From Nitriliruptoraceae bacterium (GTDB taxonomy: Bacteria; Actinomycetota; Nitriliruptoria; Nitriliruptorales; Nitriliruptoraceae), in NCBI GenBank assembly GCA_003565155.1, contig PXDB01000049.1, forward strand, positions 1 through 64,000: DNA of 64,000 nt, given 5' to 3'. Of the stretch, positions 39,829 to 48,839 are shown in pieces. A program made the translations under genes and the position numbers. The notes beneath the pieces were generated by a model. It was given only the letters and a program-made list of their open reading frames with translations. It was not told where the DNA came from and did not search any database. Position 1 is the first letter of the stretch. Every line of letters starts with the position of its first letter.

Positions 39829-42087
39829 TCACAGCTGCCCTCGGTCCAGGCCCGACATGGTCGTGGCGATGGGGCGCAGGTGGTCGTACCACGCCTGCTC
39901 CGCGGGGCGTCGCCCACCGTCGGGGTCCAGCATCTCCCGGAACCGCGACAGGGGCGTGAAGGTGATCCTGCCCTGGACCAGCCCGCACATCGCGCTCTCC
40001 GGCGCCTCGCTCTCCAGGGTCGACAGCATGTGGTCCACGCACCGCACCGCGAAACGGGTGGCCTGGATGCGGTCGAAGGGGCTCGGGTCCCCACCCTGCT
40101 GGACGTGGCCGAGGATCGACTGGCGGACGTCGAACAGCCCGCCGCCCTCCTTCTCGAACAGCGCCCACAGGAAGGGCGTGGTGTACACATCGTCGGCACC
40201 CTCTCCGCGGATGATCACCCCCAGCCGCTGACCGCCACGGAACCGCTCGGTGAGGCGTTCCACGTCGTCCTTGAGCAGGTCGAGGGTGATCCCCTCCTCC
40301 GGGGTGTAGACGAACTCCGCCCCTGTGGCCAGGCCACCGGCCAGGGCGAGGTAGCCCGACTCCTTGCCCATGACCTCCACCACGAACACCCGGGTGGAAG
40401 CCACGGCCGACTGCTTGATCTTGTCCACGTCCTCCACGATGGCGTTCAGGGCCGTGTCGGCGCCGATGGTGAACTCCGTGGCGGGGATGTCGTTGGAGAT
40501 GGTCATCGGCAGGCACACGATGGGCAGGTCGAGCTCCGGGTGGCGCTTGCGCGCCTGGTGGAGTGCCTCGGCCGTGACGTAGCCGTCGAAGGTGCCGAGC
40601 ATCAGCAGCCCGTCGATGCGGTGCTCGGTGATGGCCCGTGCGATGCCCTCGAGGTCGGTCCGGCCGGGGGTGCACCGCTTGGTGCCGAGATCCGCCCCGC
40701 CGTGGGAGACCCAGCCGTGCACCGACATCCAGTCGAGCTCCTCCACGTGACCGTCACGCAGTCCCGGGAAGCCGCCCTTGACCCCCAGCGCGACGTGACC
40801 ACGGTCGAGGATGTAGCGCACCGCGGCACGCACCCCGGTGTTCATCCCTGGTGCCAGACCCCCGCCGTGGACGATGGCGATCCGCCTGGACTCCCCGCCC
40901 TCCTCGTGGGTGCGTGGGCGCCCGCGCACCAGGGTGCGCATCGTCTCGTAGGCCTCGACGAACCCCGGGCCACGCAGCTGCATCGCCTCGTCGTAGCGCT
41001 TCTCCTTCAGCAGCCCCGCGACGGACCGGGTGCGCTCCACCGCGTCCATCAGCGGCGAGGTCACGATCCGGTTCTCGCGGATGCCGACCAGCTGCGCCTC
41101 CTGCGCCGCGCTGCCGGCGGCGAGCTCCTGGACGGCGTGGTAGCCGCAGCGGGAGGCCAGGACCCGGTCGAAGGCACTCGGCGACCCGCCGCGCTGCACG
41201 TGGCCGAGGATCGTGACGCGGGTGTCCTCACCGAGCCCCTCGGCCAGGATGTCGCGGACCCGCTCGGAGGTGATCGAGACCCCGTAGCGGTCACGGGCCC
41301 CCTCGGCCACCACGACGATGTTCTGGCGCCGGCCGTACTGACGCCCCGTGGCCACGGTGCGCCGCAGTGCCTCCTCCCAGCTGGCGGTCTGCGGGGGGCG
41401 CTCAGGGATGAAAACCCACTGGGCGCCGGTGGCCAGGGCCGACATCAGGGCGAGGTAGCCGCAGTTGCGCCCCATCACCTCGATGACGAAGGAACGCTGG
41501 TGGCTCGAGGCGGTGGAGTGCAGCGCGTCCAGGGCCTCGGTGATGCGGTGCAGGGCGGAGTCGGTCCCGACGGTCATGTCGGTGCCGAACATGTCGTTGT
41601 CGATGGAGCCCACGATGCCAACCAGCTGGAGCACCGGATGGCTGTCCGCGGTCTCCTGCTCGAGCTGGCCGGCTTCCACGAGCTCCCCCAGCAGCTCCGG
41701 CCACTCGCTGGACAGCAGGTTGGCACCGGTGAGCGAGCCGTCCCCGCCGATCACCACCAGCGCGGTGATGCCGCGCGTGACGAGGTTGAGCGCGGCCTTG
41801 CGGCGGCCGTCGCGGGTGCGGAACTCCTCGCTGCGGGCGGTCCCGATGGCGGTGCCACCGCGGTGCAGGATCCCACCGACGTCCGAGGAACCGGCCTTGA
41901 GGATCGCGTCGCCACCCTCGACCATGCCGACGTAGCCCTCGTGGATGAGGTAGGGCTGGATGTCCAGGGCGAGCGCCGTGCGGACGACGGCACGCACGGC
42001 GGCGTTCATGCCGGCGGCATCGCCGCCGCTGGTCAGGACACCGAGGCAGTGCGGCTTCGTGGGGGCGTTGGCGGGCGCGTCGGTCAC
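39829..42087 (-). CDS. Tandem-domain (eukaryote-like) ATP 6-phosphofructokinase
   Basis: 752-residue protein made of two fused PFK domains. The N-half keeps an ATP-type active site: GGDGSLTG near 113 and GSIDNDMFGTDMTVGTDSALHRI near 159. The C-half is altered at the same places: GTFDGY near 494 and TISNDIPATEFTIGADTALN near 531, with Ser in place of the catalytic Asp, just as in the regulatory halves of animal and fungal PFK. The C-half should bind effectors rather than catalyse. The preferred GTG start has GGAGG six bases upstream; an ATG six codons earlier is the track start. Not in an obvious operon. Confidence 0.92.
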   Translation of the reverse strand: MTDAPANAPTKPHCLGVLTSGGDAAGMNAAVRAVVRTALALDIQPYLIHEGYVGMVEGGDAILKAGSSDVGGILHRGGTAIGTARSEEFRTRDGRRKAALNLVTRGITALVVIGGDGSLTGANLLSSEWPELLGELVEAGQLEQETADSHPVLQLVGIVGSIDNDMFGTDMTVGTDSALHRITEALDALHSTASSHQRSFVIEVMGRNCGYLALMSALATGAQWVFIPERPPQTASWEEALRRTVATGRQYGRRQNIVVVAEGARDRYGVSITSERVRDILAEGLGEDTRVTILGHVQRGGSPSAFDRVLASRCGYHAVQELAAGSAAQEAQLVGIRENRIVTSPLMDAVERTRSVAGLLKEKRYDEAMQLRGPGFVEAYETMRTLVRGRPRTHEEGGESRRIAIVHGGGLAPGMNTGVRAAVRYILDRGHVALGVKGGFPGLRDGHVEELDWMSVHGWVSHGGADLGTKRCTPGRTDLEGIARAITEHRIDGLLMLGTFDGYVTAEALHQARKRHPELDLPIVCLPMTISNDIPATEFTIGADTALNAIVEDVDKIKQSAVASTRVFVVEVMGKESGYLALAGGLATGAEFVYTPEEGITLDLLKDDVERLTERFRGGQRLGVIIRGEGADDVYTTPFLWALFEKEGGGLFDVRQSILGHVQQGGDPSPFDRIQATRFAVRCVDHMLSTLESEAPESAMCGLVQGRITFTPLSRFREMLDPDGGRRPAEQAWYDHLRPIATTMSGLDRGQL

Positions 42088-42161
42088 CGGGGTCCTCCGG
42101 GTCATGGGGTGCGTGGTCTCGAGGGGGACGTGTGTGGTGGGCCGTGGGGGTGGCCGTGGTA

Positions 42162-42506
42162 TCAGGCCCAGCCGAGCTCGTGCAGTCGATCGTCATCGAT
42201 GCCGAGGTGATGGGCGAACTCGTGGACCACGGTGACGTAGACCTCTTCGATGAGGTCCGCATCGTCCTCGGCGACCGCGCAGAGCGGTAGCCGGAAGATC
42301 CGGATCACGTCCGGGGTGGCGCCGCTGTACTCCTCGCGCTCGGTGAGCGGGACGCCCTCGTAGATCCCGAGGAGGTCGGGTTCCTCCTCGTGGGCGTCCT
42401 CCACCAGCACCACCACGTTGTCGAAGCGGGACCACAGCTGCTCCGGCACGGCGTCCAACGCCGCACCCACCAGGTGTTCGAAGCGGGGCTGAGGGATCGG
42501 GTCCAT
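42162..42506 (-). CDS. Zincin-like metallopeptidase (PF06262)
   Basis: 114-residue minimal zincin. The motif HEFAHHLGIDDDRLHELGW at the C-terminus gives the HExxH and third ligand of the family, and FDNVVVLVEDAHEEEPDLLGIYEGVPL is the conserved N-terminal half. Members are short cytoplasmic proteins found beside PFK or repair genes, with no assigned substrate. ATG start chosen from the family N-terminus; its ribosome site is weak. Confidence 0.87.
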   Translation of the reverse strand: MDPIPQPRFEHLVGAALDAVPEQLWSRFDNVVVLVEDAHEEEPDLLGIYEGVPLTEREEYSGATPDVIRIFRLPLCAVAEDDADLIEEVYVTVVHEFAHHLGIDDDRLHELGWA

Positions 42507-42576
42507 CGACCGCAGGCTAGTGCTGCGCGGGCAGGGTGCGGGAGGCCGGCAGCGGCACCCACGGCACCACCCGGTG

Positions 42577-43743
42577 TCACGCGTCGATGGGCTGCGTGGA
42601 CAGCACCCACCGCTCGAAGCCCGGCACGCTGAAGGCCAGGCGCCCACGGCCGGGTGCCCAGCAGATGCCGAGGTCGAGGAGGGCACGCCGTGCCGGGGAG
42701 GCCGCCTGGTGGGTGATGTCCACCACCTCGAGGAGGTCTCCCATCGCGGCCTGTCCACCCTGCTCGGCCAAGGCCTGTACCAACTGCCGCGCCCGCCCCG
42801 AAGGCACCCGCCGCCACCGCGTGGCGTAGAAGTCATCCACCCGCACCCGCACCCGGGCGCCGGCGGCCCGGGCGACGGGCAGCTCGATCCGACCCGGGTC
42901 CGTCGCGAGATCCCACAGAGCCTCGCCCCACAGCTGCACGAACCAGGGGTAGCCGCCGGAGGCCGCGTGGACCTCGTGGACGACCGCGTCATCCACGCTC
43001 GCGTCGGCGACGCGGGCGAAGGGGCGGCGGATCGCCTCCGCGGTGCCCGCGGCGTCCAGCAGCCCGAGATCGACACGGGCCAGCCGCTCGGTGTAGGTCT
43101 GGCCCTCGTCGAAGAGGTTCTCCGCCGCGGTGGGCAGCCCCGACAGCAGGACGCCCAGCGGACGGTCATCCTGCGCTGCGCGGTGCGCGGCCCGCAGCAA
43201 CGGGCCGAGCAGGACGTCCCCGGCCTCGTGGACCTCATCGATCGTCAGCAGGACGCCGCGCTGCGTCCGGGCGGCCAGCACGGCGAGGTCCTCCACCAGG
43301 GTCTCGAACGCCCCGGGATCGGCCGCGCTGCGCAGCCGGGGTCCGTCCGCACCTGCGCGCACCACCGCCAGTCCCTCGAGGCCCGGTGGTCCGGAACCCG
43401 GGGCCAGCTCGCCGACCCCCCGCAGCAGGACGTCGGTGGCCCGCGCCAACTCGGTGTCATCGCGGTCGGCTTCGACGTGGATGGTCGCGAGCCCGAGCTG
43501 GCGGGCACGCTGCCGGACGAAGGCCAGCAGCGCGGTCTTGCCCACCCCCCGGACACCGCGGTAGAGCACGAACTCCGGGGCCACCCCGGCGGACAGCTGC
43601 TCCACCACGATGCGCGCCCGCAGCAACGCGTCCTCCCGGCCACCGAAGTCGGGCGGGATCCGGCCCATCCCCGGCCGGAAGGGATTGGCGCTCGCGGACA
43701 GCGCGTGGGAGCCGACGGAGAGGTCATCGAAGGGGTTCGGCAC
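42577..43743 (-). CDS. ORC1-type AAA ATPase
   Basis: 388-residue STAND/ORC1-like ATPase. Walker A YRGVRGVGKTALL, Walker B GVLLTIDEVHEAG, sensor region LLSGLPTAAENLF and a C-terminal winged-helix part (GDLLEVVDITHQAASPARRALLDLGI). Proteins of this type occur in archaeal and actinobacterial genomes as possible signalling or defence ATPases; no partner effector is next to it. The GTG start has GAGGA five bases ahead; the track ORF adds 61 codons from the hairpin-rich region. Confidence 0.82.
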   Translation of the reverse strand: MPNPFDDLSVGSHALSASANPFRPGMGRIPPDFGGREDALLRARIVVEQLSAGVAPEFVLYRGVRGVGKTALLAFVRQRARQLGLATIHVEADRDDTELARATDVLLRGVGELAPGSGPPGLEGLAVVRAGADGPRLRSAADPGAFETLVEDLAVLAARTQRGVLLTIDEVHEAGDVLLGPLLRAAHRAAQDDRPLGVLLSGLPTAAENLFDEGQTYTERLARVDLGLLDAAGTAEAIRRPFARVADASVDDAVVHEVHAASGGYPWFVQLWGEALWDLATDPGRIELPVARAAGARVRVRVDDFYATRWRRVPSGRARQLVQALAEQGGQAAMGDLLEVVDITHQAASPARRALLDLGICWAPGRGRLAFSVPGFERWVLSTQPIDA

Positions 43744-43916
43744 CCGGTTCCTCACCGCTCGCGGGACCGGGATGCTACTGCTCGCCACCACGACGAGCGC
43801 GCATCCACAGCGCGCCGTGACCAGCCCCGTGTGCGCGCAACGACGCAGGATCTGGGGACGGACTGGGGACGAGCGGTGGACATCCTGTGCCCATCCTGTG
43901 AACTGGACACCACCCC

Positions 43917-43946
43917 TGGACAGCACCGTCGTCGTCGGCGTAGTGT
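43917..43946 (+). promoter_or_regulatory. Promoter-like sequence facing the gene-free segment
   Basis: TGGACA (5/6 to TTGACA), 18 bases, TAGTGT. It points away from the AAA ATPase gene into the hairpin cluster, with a predicted start near 43953. No protein gene follows within 1.6 kb on this strand, so it would drive a non-coding transcript. Confidence 0.4.
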
Positions 43947-43952
43947 GCTGCT

Positions 43953-44622
43953 CGCCGGCCGGGAACGGACTGCGGATCCCCGGTCAGCCACCCGGGAGTC
44001 GCGTGCAGCGACGACCAGGTGCAGGTGGCGGGCTCCGGCCCACCAGCGCGACGATCGGGCACGTGCCGAGGTCGCGGTGGGACGACCCCGCGAGGGGGAG
44101 GCCACCGGGCGGCCGATCGCGAGATCGACCGTCATCCGATCCGGGCGCTGCACCGCCCGGATGGGACGGGACGCACCGACGCAGCGGGACGTCCCAGCGG
44201 AACGACGCTCCGCGAGGAGCGTCGGGTCGTGGTACCGATCGATCCGGCCGCTGCGAAGCGGTCGGGGAGCGTGGTACGGCGGCGAACGGAGGGGCCCCCG
44301 CGGTCCCGAGGTCCGCGACGGTGTCACCGTACGGTTCGCCACCGCGAGGTGGCGGCACGTCGGACGCCGAGGTGGAGGAGATCGCCGTGCTCGGACACGG
44401 CGGACCAGCCACCGACGGCCGGGTCTGGCCGCACGGCCGGACCTGCCGCCCGGGCTCGCCCGGGTGGTCGCCGCCCCGCCGTCCTGGCCTCGCGGTCCGG
44501 ACGTCCGGGACGGGGAGCCGGGTCCCGCACCGAGAGGAACGTGGGACGCGACGCGACGCCCCGGGAGTCCTGCAACGGACACCGGGGCGTCCTCGTGTCG
44601 TCCGCGCTCCGCACGGTGTCCG
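43953..44622 (+). ncRNA. Candidate structured RNA with GCGA-capped hairpins
   Basis: About 900 bases between the ATPase and TauE genes have no credible protein gene; the long frames drawn are Arg/Ser/Pro-rich. On the plus strand many strong stems occur in a row: CCCC-GCGA-GGGG inside CGGTGG/CCACCG (44075-44107), CGATC-GCGA-GATCG (44114), ATCCGGGCG/CGCCCGGAT (44139-44162), CGACGCTCC-GCGA-GGAGCGTCG (44203-44224), CCGGCCGCT-GCGA-AGCGGTCGG (44244-44265) closed by GTACC/GGTAC, CGCCACC-GCGA-GGTGGCG (44337-44354), CGCCGTG/CACGGCG (44383-44402), CCCGGG-CTCG-CCCGGG (44449), and CGGACACCG/CGGTGTCCG (44576-44622). The GNRA loops appear only on the plus strand, matching the promoter direction. It does not resemble rnpB, tmRNA, SRP or 6S RNA. 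Ends are approximate. Confidence 0.45.
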
Positions 44623-44652
44623 GCAAGGACGCGCACCATCGCGGGTCCACGC

Positions 44653-45405
44653 TCAACCAGCGATCGCCCGGACGAGCGCTGCTGTCCCGCCGACCGCGGC
44701 CCAGCCCAGGATCGCCGTGCTGATCCGCTCCGCCGGCACCCGGCGGACGACCGCCCGCCCTGCCACCAGGCCGAACAGCAGCAGCACGGCCAACCCCGCA
44801 CCGGCCGTCGCCTGGGCGCCGGTGAAGCTGCCCGCGACGGCCAGCCCCGACAGGGTCAGCACGATCCCCACGGCCCACACCGCTGACAGCGTGGGTCGCA
44901 GCACCCCCGGGTCGTGGTGGCGGTAGAGGATGGCCAGCGGTGGTCCACCGAGCGCCGTGGCCGCACCGGTGAAGCCTGACGCCACGCCTGCCGCCAGCTC
45001 ACGCCGCGGGGTCACCGCCACGTGCCAGCCCACGGCCGATGCGGCCACCGCAGCCAGCAGGATGGCAGCCACGATCGCGGTCAGCCACCGTACGTCCACG
45101 ATCACGACCACCGCGGTGCCCAGAGCGAGCCCGGGGAGCCGGCCGATGATCAGCCGGCGGGCCATGCCCGTGTCGAGGTGTCGTCGCTCCAGCCACGCCA
45201 TCAGCAACGACAGCGGCAGCGCGGCAACCAGCATCGCACCGGGAAGCAGTTCCGGCACGGTCAGCGCCAGCGCCGGCACCGTCGCGAAGGCCGCCCCGAA
45301 CCCGACCGTGCCCTGAGCGATGCCCCCGGCGAAGGCCGCCAGCAGCACACCCACGACCCCGACGATGCCGGCGGCTGCCAGCACCGTGCCCATCGCGCCT
45401 GACAC
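44653..45405 (-). CDS. TauE/SafE-family membrane exporter
   Basis: About 250 residues with eight hydrophobic helices and the two internal-repeat glycine motifs of the family (GGIAQGTVGFGAAF near the start, VASGFTGAATALGGPPLAILYRHH in the second half). Members move sulfite, sulfoacetate, taurine-derived anions or other organic acids outwards. A GTG preceded by GAGGGG was chosen; an ATG four codons later is equally possible. Its 3' end borders the hairpin-rich segment. Confidence 0.87.
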   Translation of the reverse strand: MSGAMGTVLAAAGIVGVVGVLLAAFAGGIAQGTVGFGAAFATVPALALTVPELLPGAMLVAALPLSLLMAWLERRHLDTGMARRLIIGRLPGLALGTAVVVIVDVRWLTAIVAAILLAAVAASAVGWHVAVTPRRELAAGVASGFTGAATALGGPPLAILYRHHDPGVLRPTLSAVWAVGIVLTLSGLAVAGSFTGAQATAGAGLAVLLLFGLVAGRAVVRRVPAERISTAILGWAAVGGTAALVRAIAG

Positions 45406-45572
45406 GTCACCCCTCGCTGTCGGTCTGCCCTCGGCGTCCGCACCGGCAGCGGCGTCCGCGGGCGGGCGACAGGGGCCAGGGACCGCCAGCCTACGGACGG
45501 TGCACTCCACCTCCGCACGGTGGCCGGGCGCGCTAGCGTCGTGGAGCGAACGTCCACCCTGGAGGAACCCTC

Positions 45573-46724
45573 GTGAGGATCGGCATCCTGACCGGCGGCG
45601 GCGACGTCCCCGGCCTCAACCCCTGCATCAAGGCGGTCGTCGACCGCGTCATCTACGACGGCCACGAGGTCGTCGGCTTCCGGCGTGGCTGGGCCGGGCT
45701 CCTCGAGTACGACATCGACGACCCCGAGGGCTCCAACGAGCGGTGCGTCATCGACCTCGACAGGAACCGGGTCCGCGTCATCGACCGTACCGGCGGGACC
45801 TTCCTCCACACCTCGCGGACCAACCCCCAGCGGGTGCGCGACGGTGAGGTGCCGCACTTCCTGAAGGAGCAGGCGCTCGGTGACGGCCCCCACGACTTCA
45901 CCGACCACACGATCCGGGTCCTCGAGCACCTCAACATCGACGCGATGATCCCGATCGGCGGTGACGACACCCTCTCCTACGCGCTACGGCTGCACGAGGA
46001 GGGCTTCCCGGTCATCGCGATCCCGAAGACCATGGACAACGACGTCCACGGCACCGACTACTGCATCGGTTTCTCGACCGCGGTCACCCGCTCGGTGGAG
46101 TTCATCCACCAGCTGCGGACCTCCACCGGCTCCCACGAGCGCATCGCCGTGGTGGAACTGTTCGGCCGGTACTCCGGTGAGACCTCCCTGATCGCGGCCT
46201 ACCTCGCCTCCGTGGACCGCGCCGTGATCTCCGAGGTGCCCTTCGACCCCGAGCGCCTGTCCGCGCTGCTGATGGAGGACAAGCGGCAGAGTCCCTCCAA
46301 CTACGCGATGGTCACCGTCTCCGAGGGAGCGACCTACACCGGCGGGGACATCTACCTCTCCGGCGAGGAGGACGCCTTCGGCCACCGCAAGCTCGGCGGC
46401 ATCGGCCAGCGCACCGGCGAGATGATCAAGGAGCTGACCGGCGAGGACATCATCGTCCAGCAGCTCGGCTACCTGATGCGGTCGGGGCGGCCTGACTCCC
46501 TGGACCTGATGGTGGCCACCAACTACGCGGTCATGGCGGCAGACCTCGCGGTCGAGGGCCAGAAGGGCCGTATGGTCGCCCTGCGCAGCGGCACCTACAC
46601 CAACGTGCCGATCACCGCCACGGGGGACGGTGCCCGCCGGGTGGACGTGGACGCCCTCTACGACAGCGAGGCCTTCAAGCCGAAGCTGCGCCAGGTCGCG
46701 GGGAAGCCGATGTTCCTCTACTAG
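45573..46724 (+). CDS. PPi-type 6-phosphofructokinase
   Basis: 383-residue single-domain PFK. The nucleotide-binding loop reads GGDDTL near 129, where ATP enzymes have GGDG, and the catalytic segment reads [12 protein letters not shown] near 151 with Lys where ATP enzymes have Gly. This Asp/Lys pair is the known mark of pyrophosphate-dependent PFKs, so the enzyme probably works reversibly with PPi. Other features: [10 protein letters not shown] at the N-terminus and [12 protein letters not shown] start with GGAGG seven bases upstream. It lies on the strand opposite to the tandem PFK 3.5 kb away. Confidence 0.93.
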   Translation: MRIGILTGGGDVPGLNPCIKAVVDRVIYDGHEVVGFRRGWAGLLEYDIDDPEGSNERCVIDLDRNRVRVIDRTGGTFLHTSRTNPQRVRDGEVPHFLKEQALGDGPHDFTDHTIRVLEHLNIDAMIPIGGDDTLSYALRLHEEGFPVIAIPKTMDNDVHGTDYCIGFSTAVTRSVEFIHQLRTSTGSHERIAVVELFGRYSGETSLIAAYLASVDRAVISEVPFDPERLSALLMEDKRQSPSNYAMVTVSEGATYTGGDIYLSGEEDAFGHRKLGGIGQRTGEMIKELTGEDIIVQQLGYLMRSGRPDSLDLMVATNYAVMAADLAVEGQKGRMVALRSGTYTNVPITATGDGARRVDVDALYDSEAFKPKLRQVAGKPMFLY

Positions 46725-46746
46725 CCGCCCGCTCGGTGGTGCAGCG

Positions 46747-48021
46747 TCACTGCGTCCTCACCCTCCGCAGCGCGTCGAGGGTGAGGGCGACCGGGGCCAC
46801 CGCCACCAACACCGCAGCCGCCAGGGTGAGCGCGCCCTGCCGTCCGAACCGGGACACGGCGGGGCTCCACAGCAGCGGTGAGAGGAACTGCCCGAGGAAC
46901 AGCGCGCTGGTCATCACGCCGACCAGCCGGCCACGCAGGTGCGGTGGCGCGTCCTGCGCCACCCAGGCCACCAGGTTCGGCACGATCAGCCCCAGGCCGG
47001 CCCCGCCGACCACCAGGCCCATCGCCACGACCCACAGCGTCGTCGCGGTGCCGATGGCGAGGTAGCCGGTGCCGGTCACGGCGGCAGCCGCCGCCACCAC
47101 GGAGGCGCGGCGCCGGTCCGTGGCCAACCGCGTGGCCAACAGGGACGCACCGGCGTAGGCCAGTGGCGGGATCGCGACCAACAGCCCGGTCCGGGCGGGC
47201 CCGAGCCCGAACACCTCCTCCAGCACGAAGGGCAACTGCACGGGCAGCAGGTAGAAGAGCACCTGGACCCCGAGCAGCAGCGTGATGCTCACGGCGACCA
47301 CCACCACGGCCGCACGTGCGCCGCGGTGCTCGACCCCGCGGGGGCCGGCACCGCCGGCCTCCCAGCCCGGGGTCGTCACGGTGCCCGGCCCCGACACCAC
47401 CGGTGCTGGTCGCGCACTCGGCGCACCGATCGGACCCGTGGGGCGCGGCGGTGTCGGTACCGCCCGCAGGACCAGGGGCAGCAGCAGCCATGCCAGAGGG
47501 TAGAGCAGGAAGGACAGCCGCCAGGAGGACGCGGCCAGCACACCGCTGGTGGCGGTGAACACCGTCCCCGACACCCCCATGGCCGCGGCCTGTCGCGCGA
47601 GCATCCGGGCCCGGGCGACGCCGTCGTACAGGTCGGCGATCAGGGTGGTGACGGCGGTGAGCACCATCGCCACCGCCACGCCCAGCCCGACCCTGCCGGC
47701 CAGCAGCAGCGGCAAGGTGCCCACGACCAGCCCCGTGCCGCCCATCGCCCCGTAGAGCAGGATGCCGGCCAGCAGCACCGGACGACGACCCCGGCGATCC
47801 ACCACCACACCGACCGCCCCGGCGGTGACCGCGATGACCAGGGCGGGCAGGGTCAGCACCAGCGGCACCGCCACGTCGACCGCGGGCGCATCCGCGAAGG
47901 CCCTGGCGATCGACGGCAGCGCCGGAGCGACGATCGTCGGTGCCATGATGGTCAGGGTGCTCGCCGCCAACAGCGTCGCCGCGGTCGACGCACGAGGGGG
48001 CCCTCGATGCTGTCCCTGCAC
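46747..48021 (-). CDS. MFS transporter
   Basis: 424-residue major facilitator with about twelve hydrophobic helices and a polar central loop (190-235). The motif-A region between helices 2 and 3 is VVVDRRGRRPVLLAG, and the helix-5 area has WRLSFLLYPLAWLLLPLV. The N-terminal AAS TLTIMAPTIVAPALPSIARAF pattern suggests the drug:H+ antiporter (DHA) type, but the substrate is unknown. GTG start with GGAGGAG six bases upstream; the track ORF is 27 codons longer. Convergent with the PPi-PFK gene, 22 bases apart. Confidence 0.87.
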   Translation of the reverse strand: MQGQHRGPPRASTAATLLAASTLTIMAPTIVAPALPSIARAFADAPAVDVAVPLVLTLPALVIAVTAGAVGVVVDRRGRRPVLLAGILLYGAMGGTGLVVGTLPLLLAGRVGLGVAVAMVLTAVTTLIADLYDGVARARMLARQAAAMGVSGTVFTATSGVLAASSWRLSFLLYPLAWLLLPLVLRAVPTPPRPTGPIGAPSARPAPVVSGPGTVTTPGWEAGGAGPRGVEHRGARAAVVVVAVSITLLLGVQVLFYLLPVQLPFVLEEVFGLGPARTGLLVAIPPLAYAGASLLATRLATDRRRASVVAAAAAVTGTGYLAIGTATTLWVVAMGLVVGGAGLGLIVPNLVAWVAQDAPPHLRGRLVGVMTSALFLGQFLSPLLWSPAVSRFGRQGALTLAAAVLVAVAPVALTLDALRRVRTQ

Positions 48022-48201
48022 GTGCGGCTCCTCCGGTTCGCGGGCGCAGCGGGGCCGCGACGCACCCGCGCAGTCAAGCGCTCGGTCCGGGCCGCTGACC
48101 ACCCGGCCTCGGCCCTTCGACCGGGCACGGTGACGGTGGCTCGCCTAGGTTCGACGGCGTCACCGACTTTGCCCGCATACCGCATCGGGAGGAGACCCAC
48201 C

Positions 48202-48660
48202 GTGGGACTGAACATCCAGGACCTGGCCATCTCGAGCCGTGAGTTCACGCCCGGCGGCCCCCTCGAGGACCGGCACGCCAACGACCGTGAGAACGAGGCG
48301 CCCTCCTTCCTCATCGACGGCGTGCCTGACGAGGCCGTGGAGCTCGCGCTCGTCTGTCACGACCCCGACGCGCCGCTACCGGACGGCTTCACGCACTGGA
48401 CGCTGTACGGCATCCCCGCCGACGTCACCGAACTGCCCGCGGATGCGGACCGGCTGTACCGACCGGGGCCGAACGACTTCGGAGCGACGGGCTACGGCGG
48501 GCCGCAGCCACCCGACGGCCACGGGGTGCACCACTACTACTTCTGGATCTACGCGCTCGCCCGCACGGTCGAGGGCGCGCCGTCGCGCCGGGAGTTCCTC
48601 GACGCGTACGGTGAGGACATCATCGAGCAGAACCGGGTGATCGGCACCTACGAGCGCTGA
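48202..48660 (+). CDS. YbhB/YbcL-type PEBP-like protein
   Basis: 152-residue phosphatidylethanolamine-binding-protein fold (Raf kinase inhibitor-like). Ligand-site motifs: CHDPDAPLPDGFTHWTLYGIP, FGATGYGGPQPPDGHGVHHYYFWIYAL. No signal peptide, so it is cytoplasmic. Bacterial members have no settled function. GTG start with GGAGGAG upstream; TAGGTT about 50 bases upstream may be a -10 box. Confidence 0.9.
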   Translation: MGLNIQDLAISSREFTPGGPLEDRHANDRENEAPSFLIDGVPDEAVELALVCHDPDAPLPDGFTHWTLYGIPADVTELPADADRLYRPGPNDFGATGYGGPQPPDGHGVHHYYFWIYALARTVEGAPSRREFLDAYGEDIIEQNRVIGTYER

Positions 48661-48839
48661 TCCCCACGGCACCACGGCCGCGCGCCTGGACCGCCGACAC
48701 GCCCTTCGCCGACGCCGCGGCCGAGCGCCGCGGCGTTGGTCGTGGCAGCCCACCGACCGGACCGGCGCGCGGTGGGCGTCGCGCCGTGGCACCCTCCCGC
48801 CGCCGCACACCGCCCGACGATCGCCAGGAGCCCACCACG

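Noticed and set aside
42577-43743. Defence island around the AAA ATPase
   Set aside because: Neighbours are metabolic or transport genes; no nuclease, toxin or effector domain is adjacent.
44322-44340. CCGTACGGTTC resembling group II intron domain V
   Set aside because: The expected 34-nt domain V hairpin with its GNRA loop and preceding GAGCCGT is absent, and no reverse transcriptase gene is present.
43744-44652. Possible rnpB, tmRNA, SRP or tRNA gene in the gene-free segment
   Set aside because: The hallmark conserved sequences of these RNAs (for example ACAGAA of RNase P, GTTCGANTC of tRNAs) were not found.
43752-44801. 349-aa minus ORF across the hairpin-rich segment
   Set aside because: Arg/Ser/Pro-rich with no domain, no ribosome site, and it overlaps the real end of tauE.
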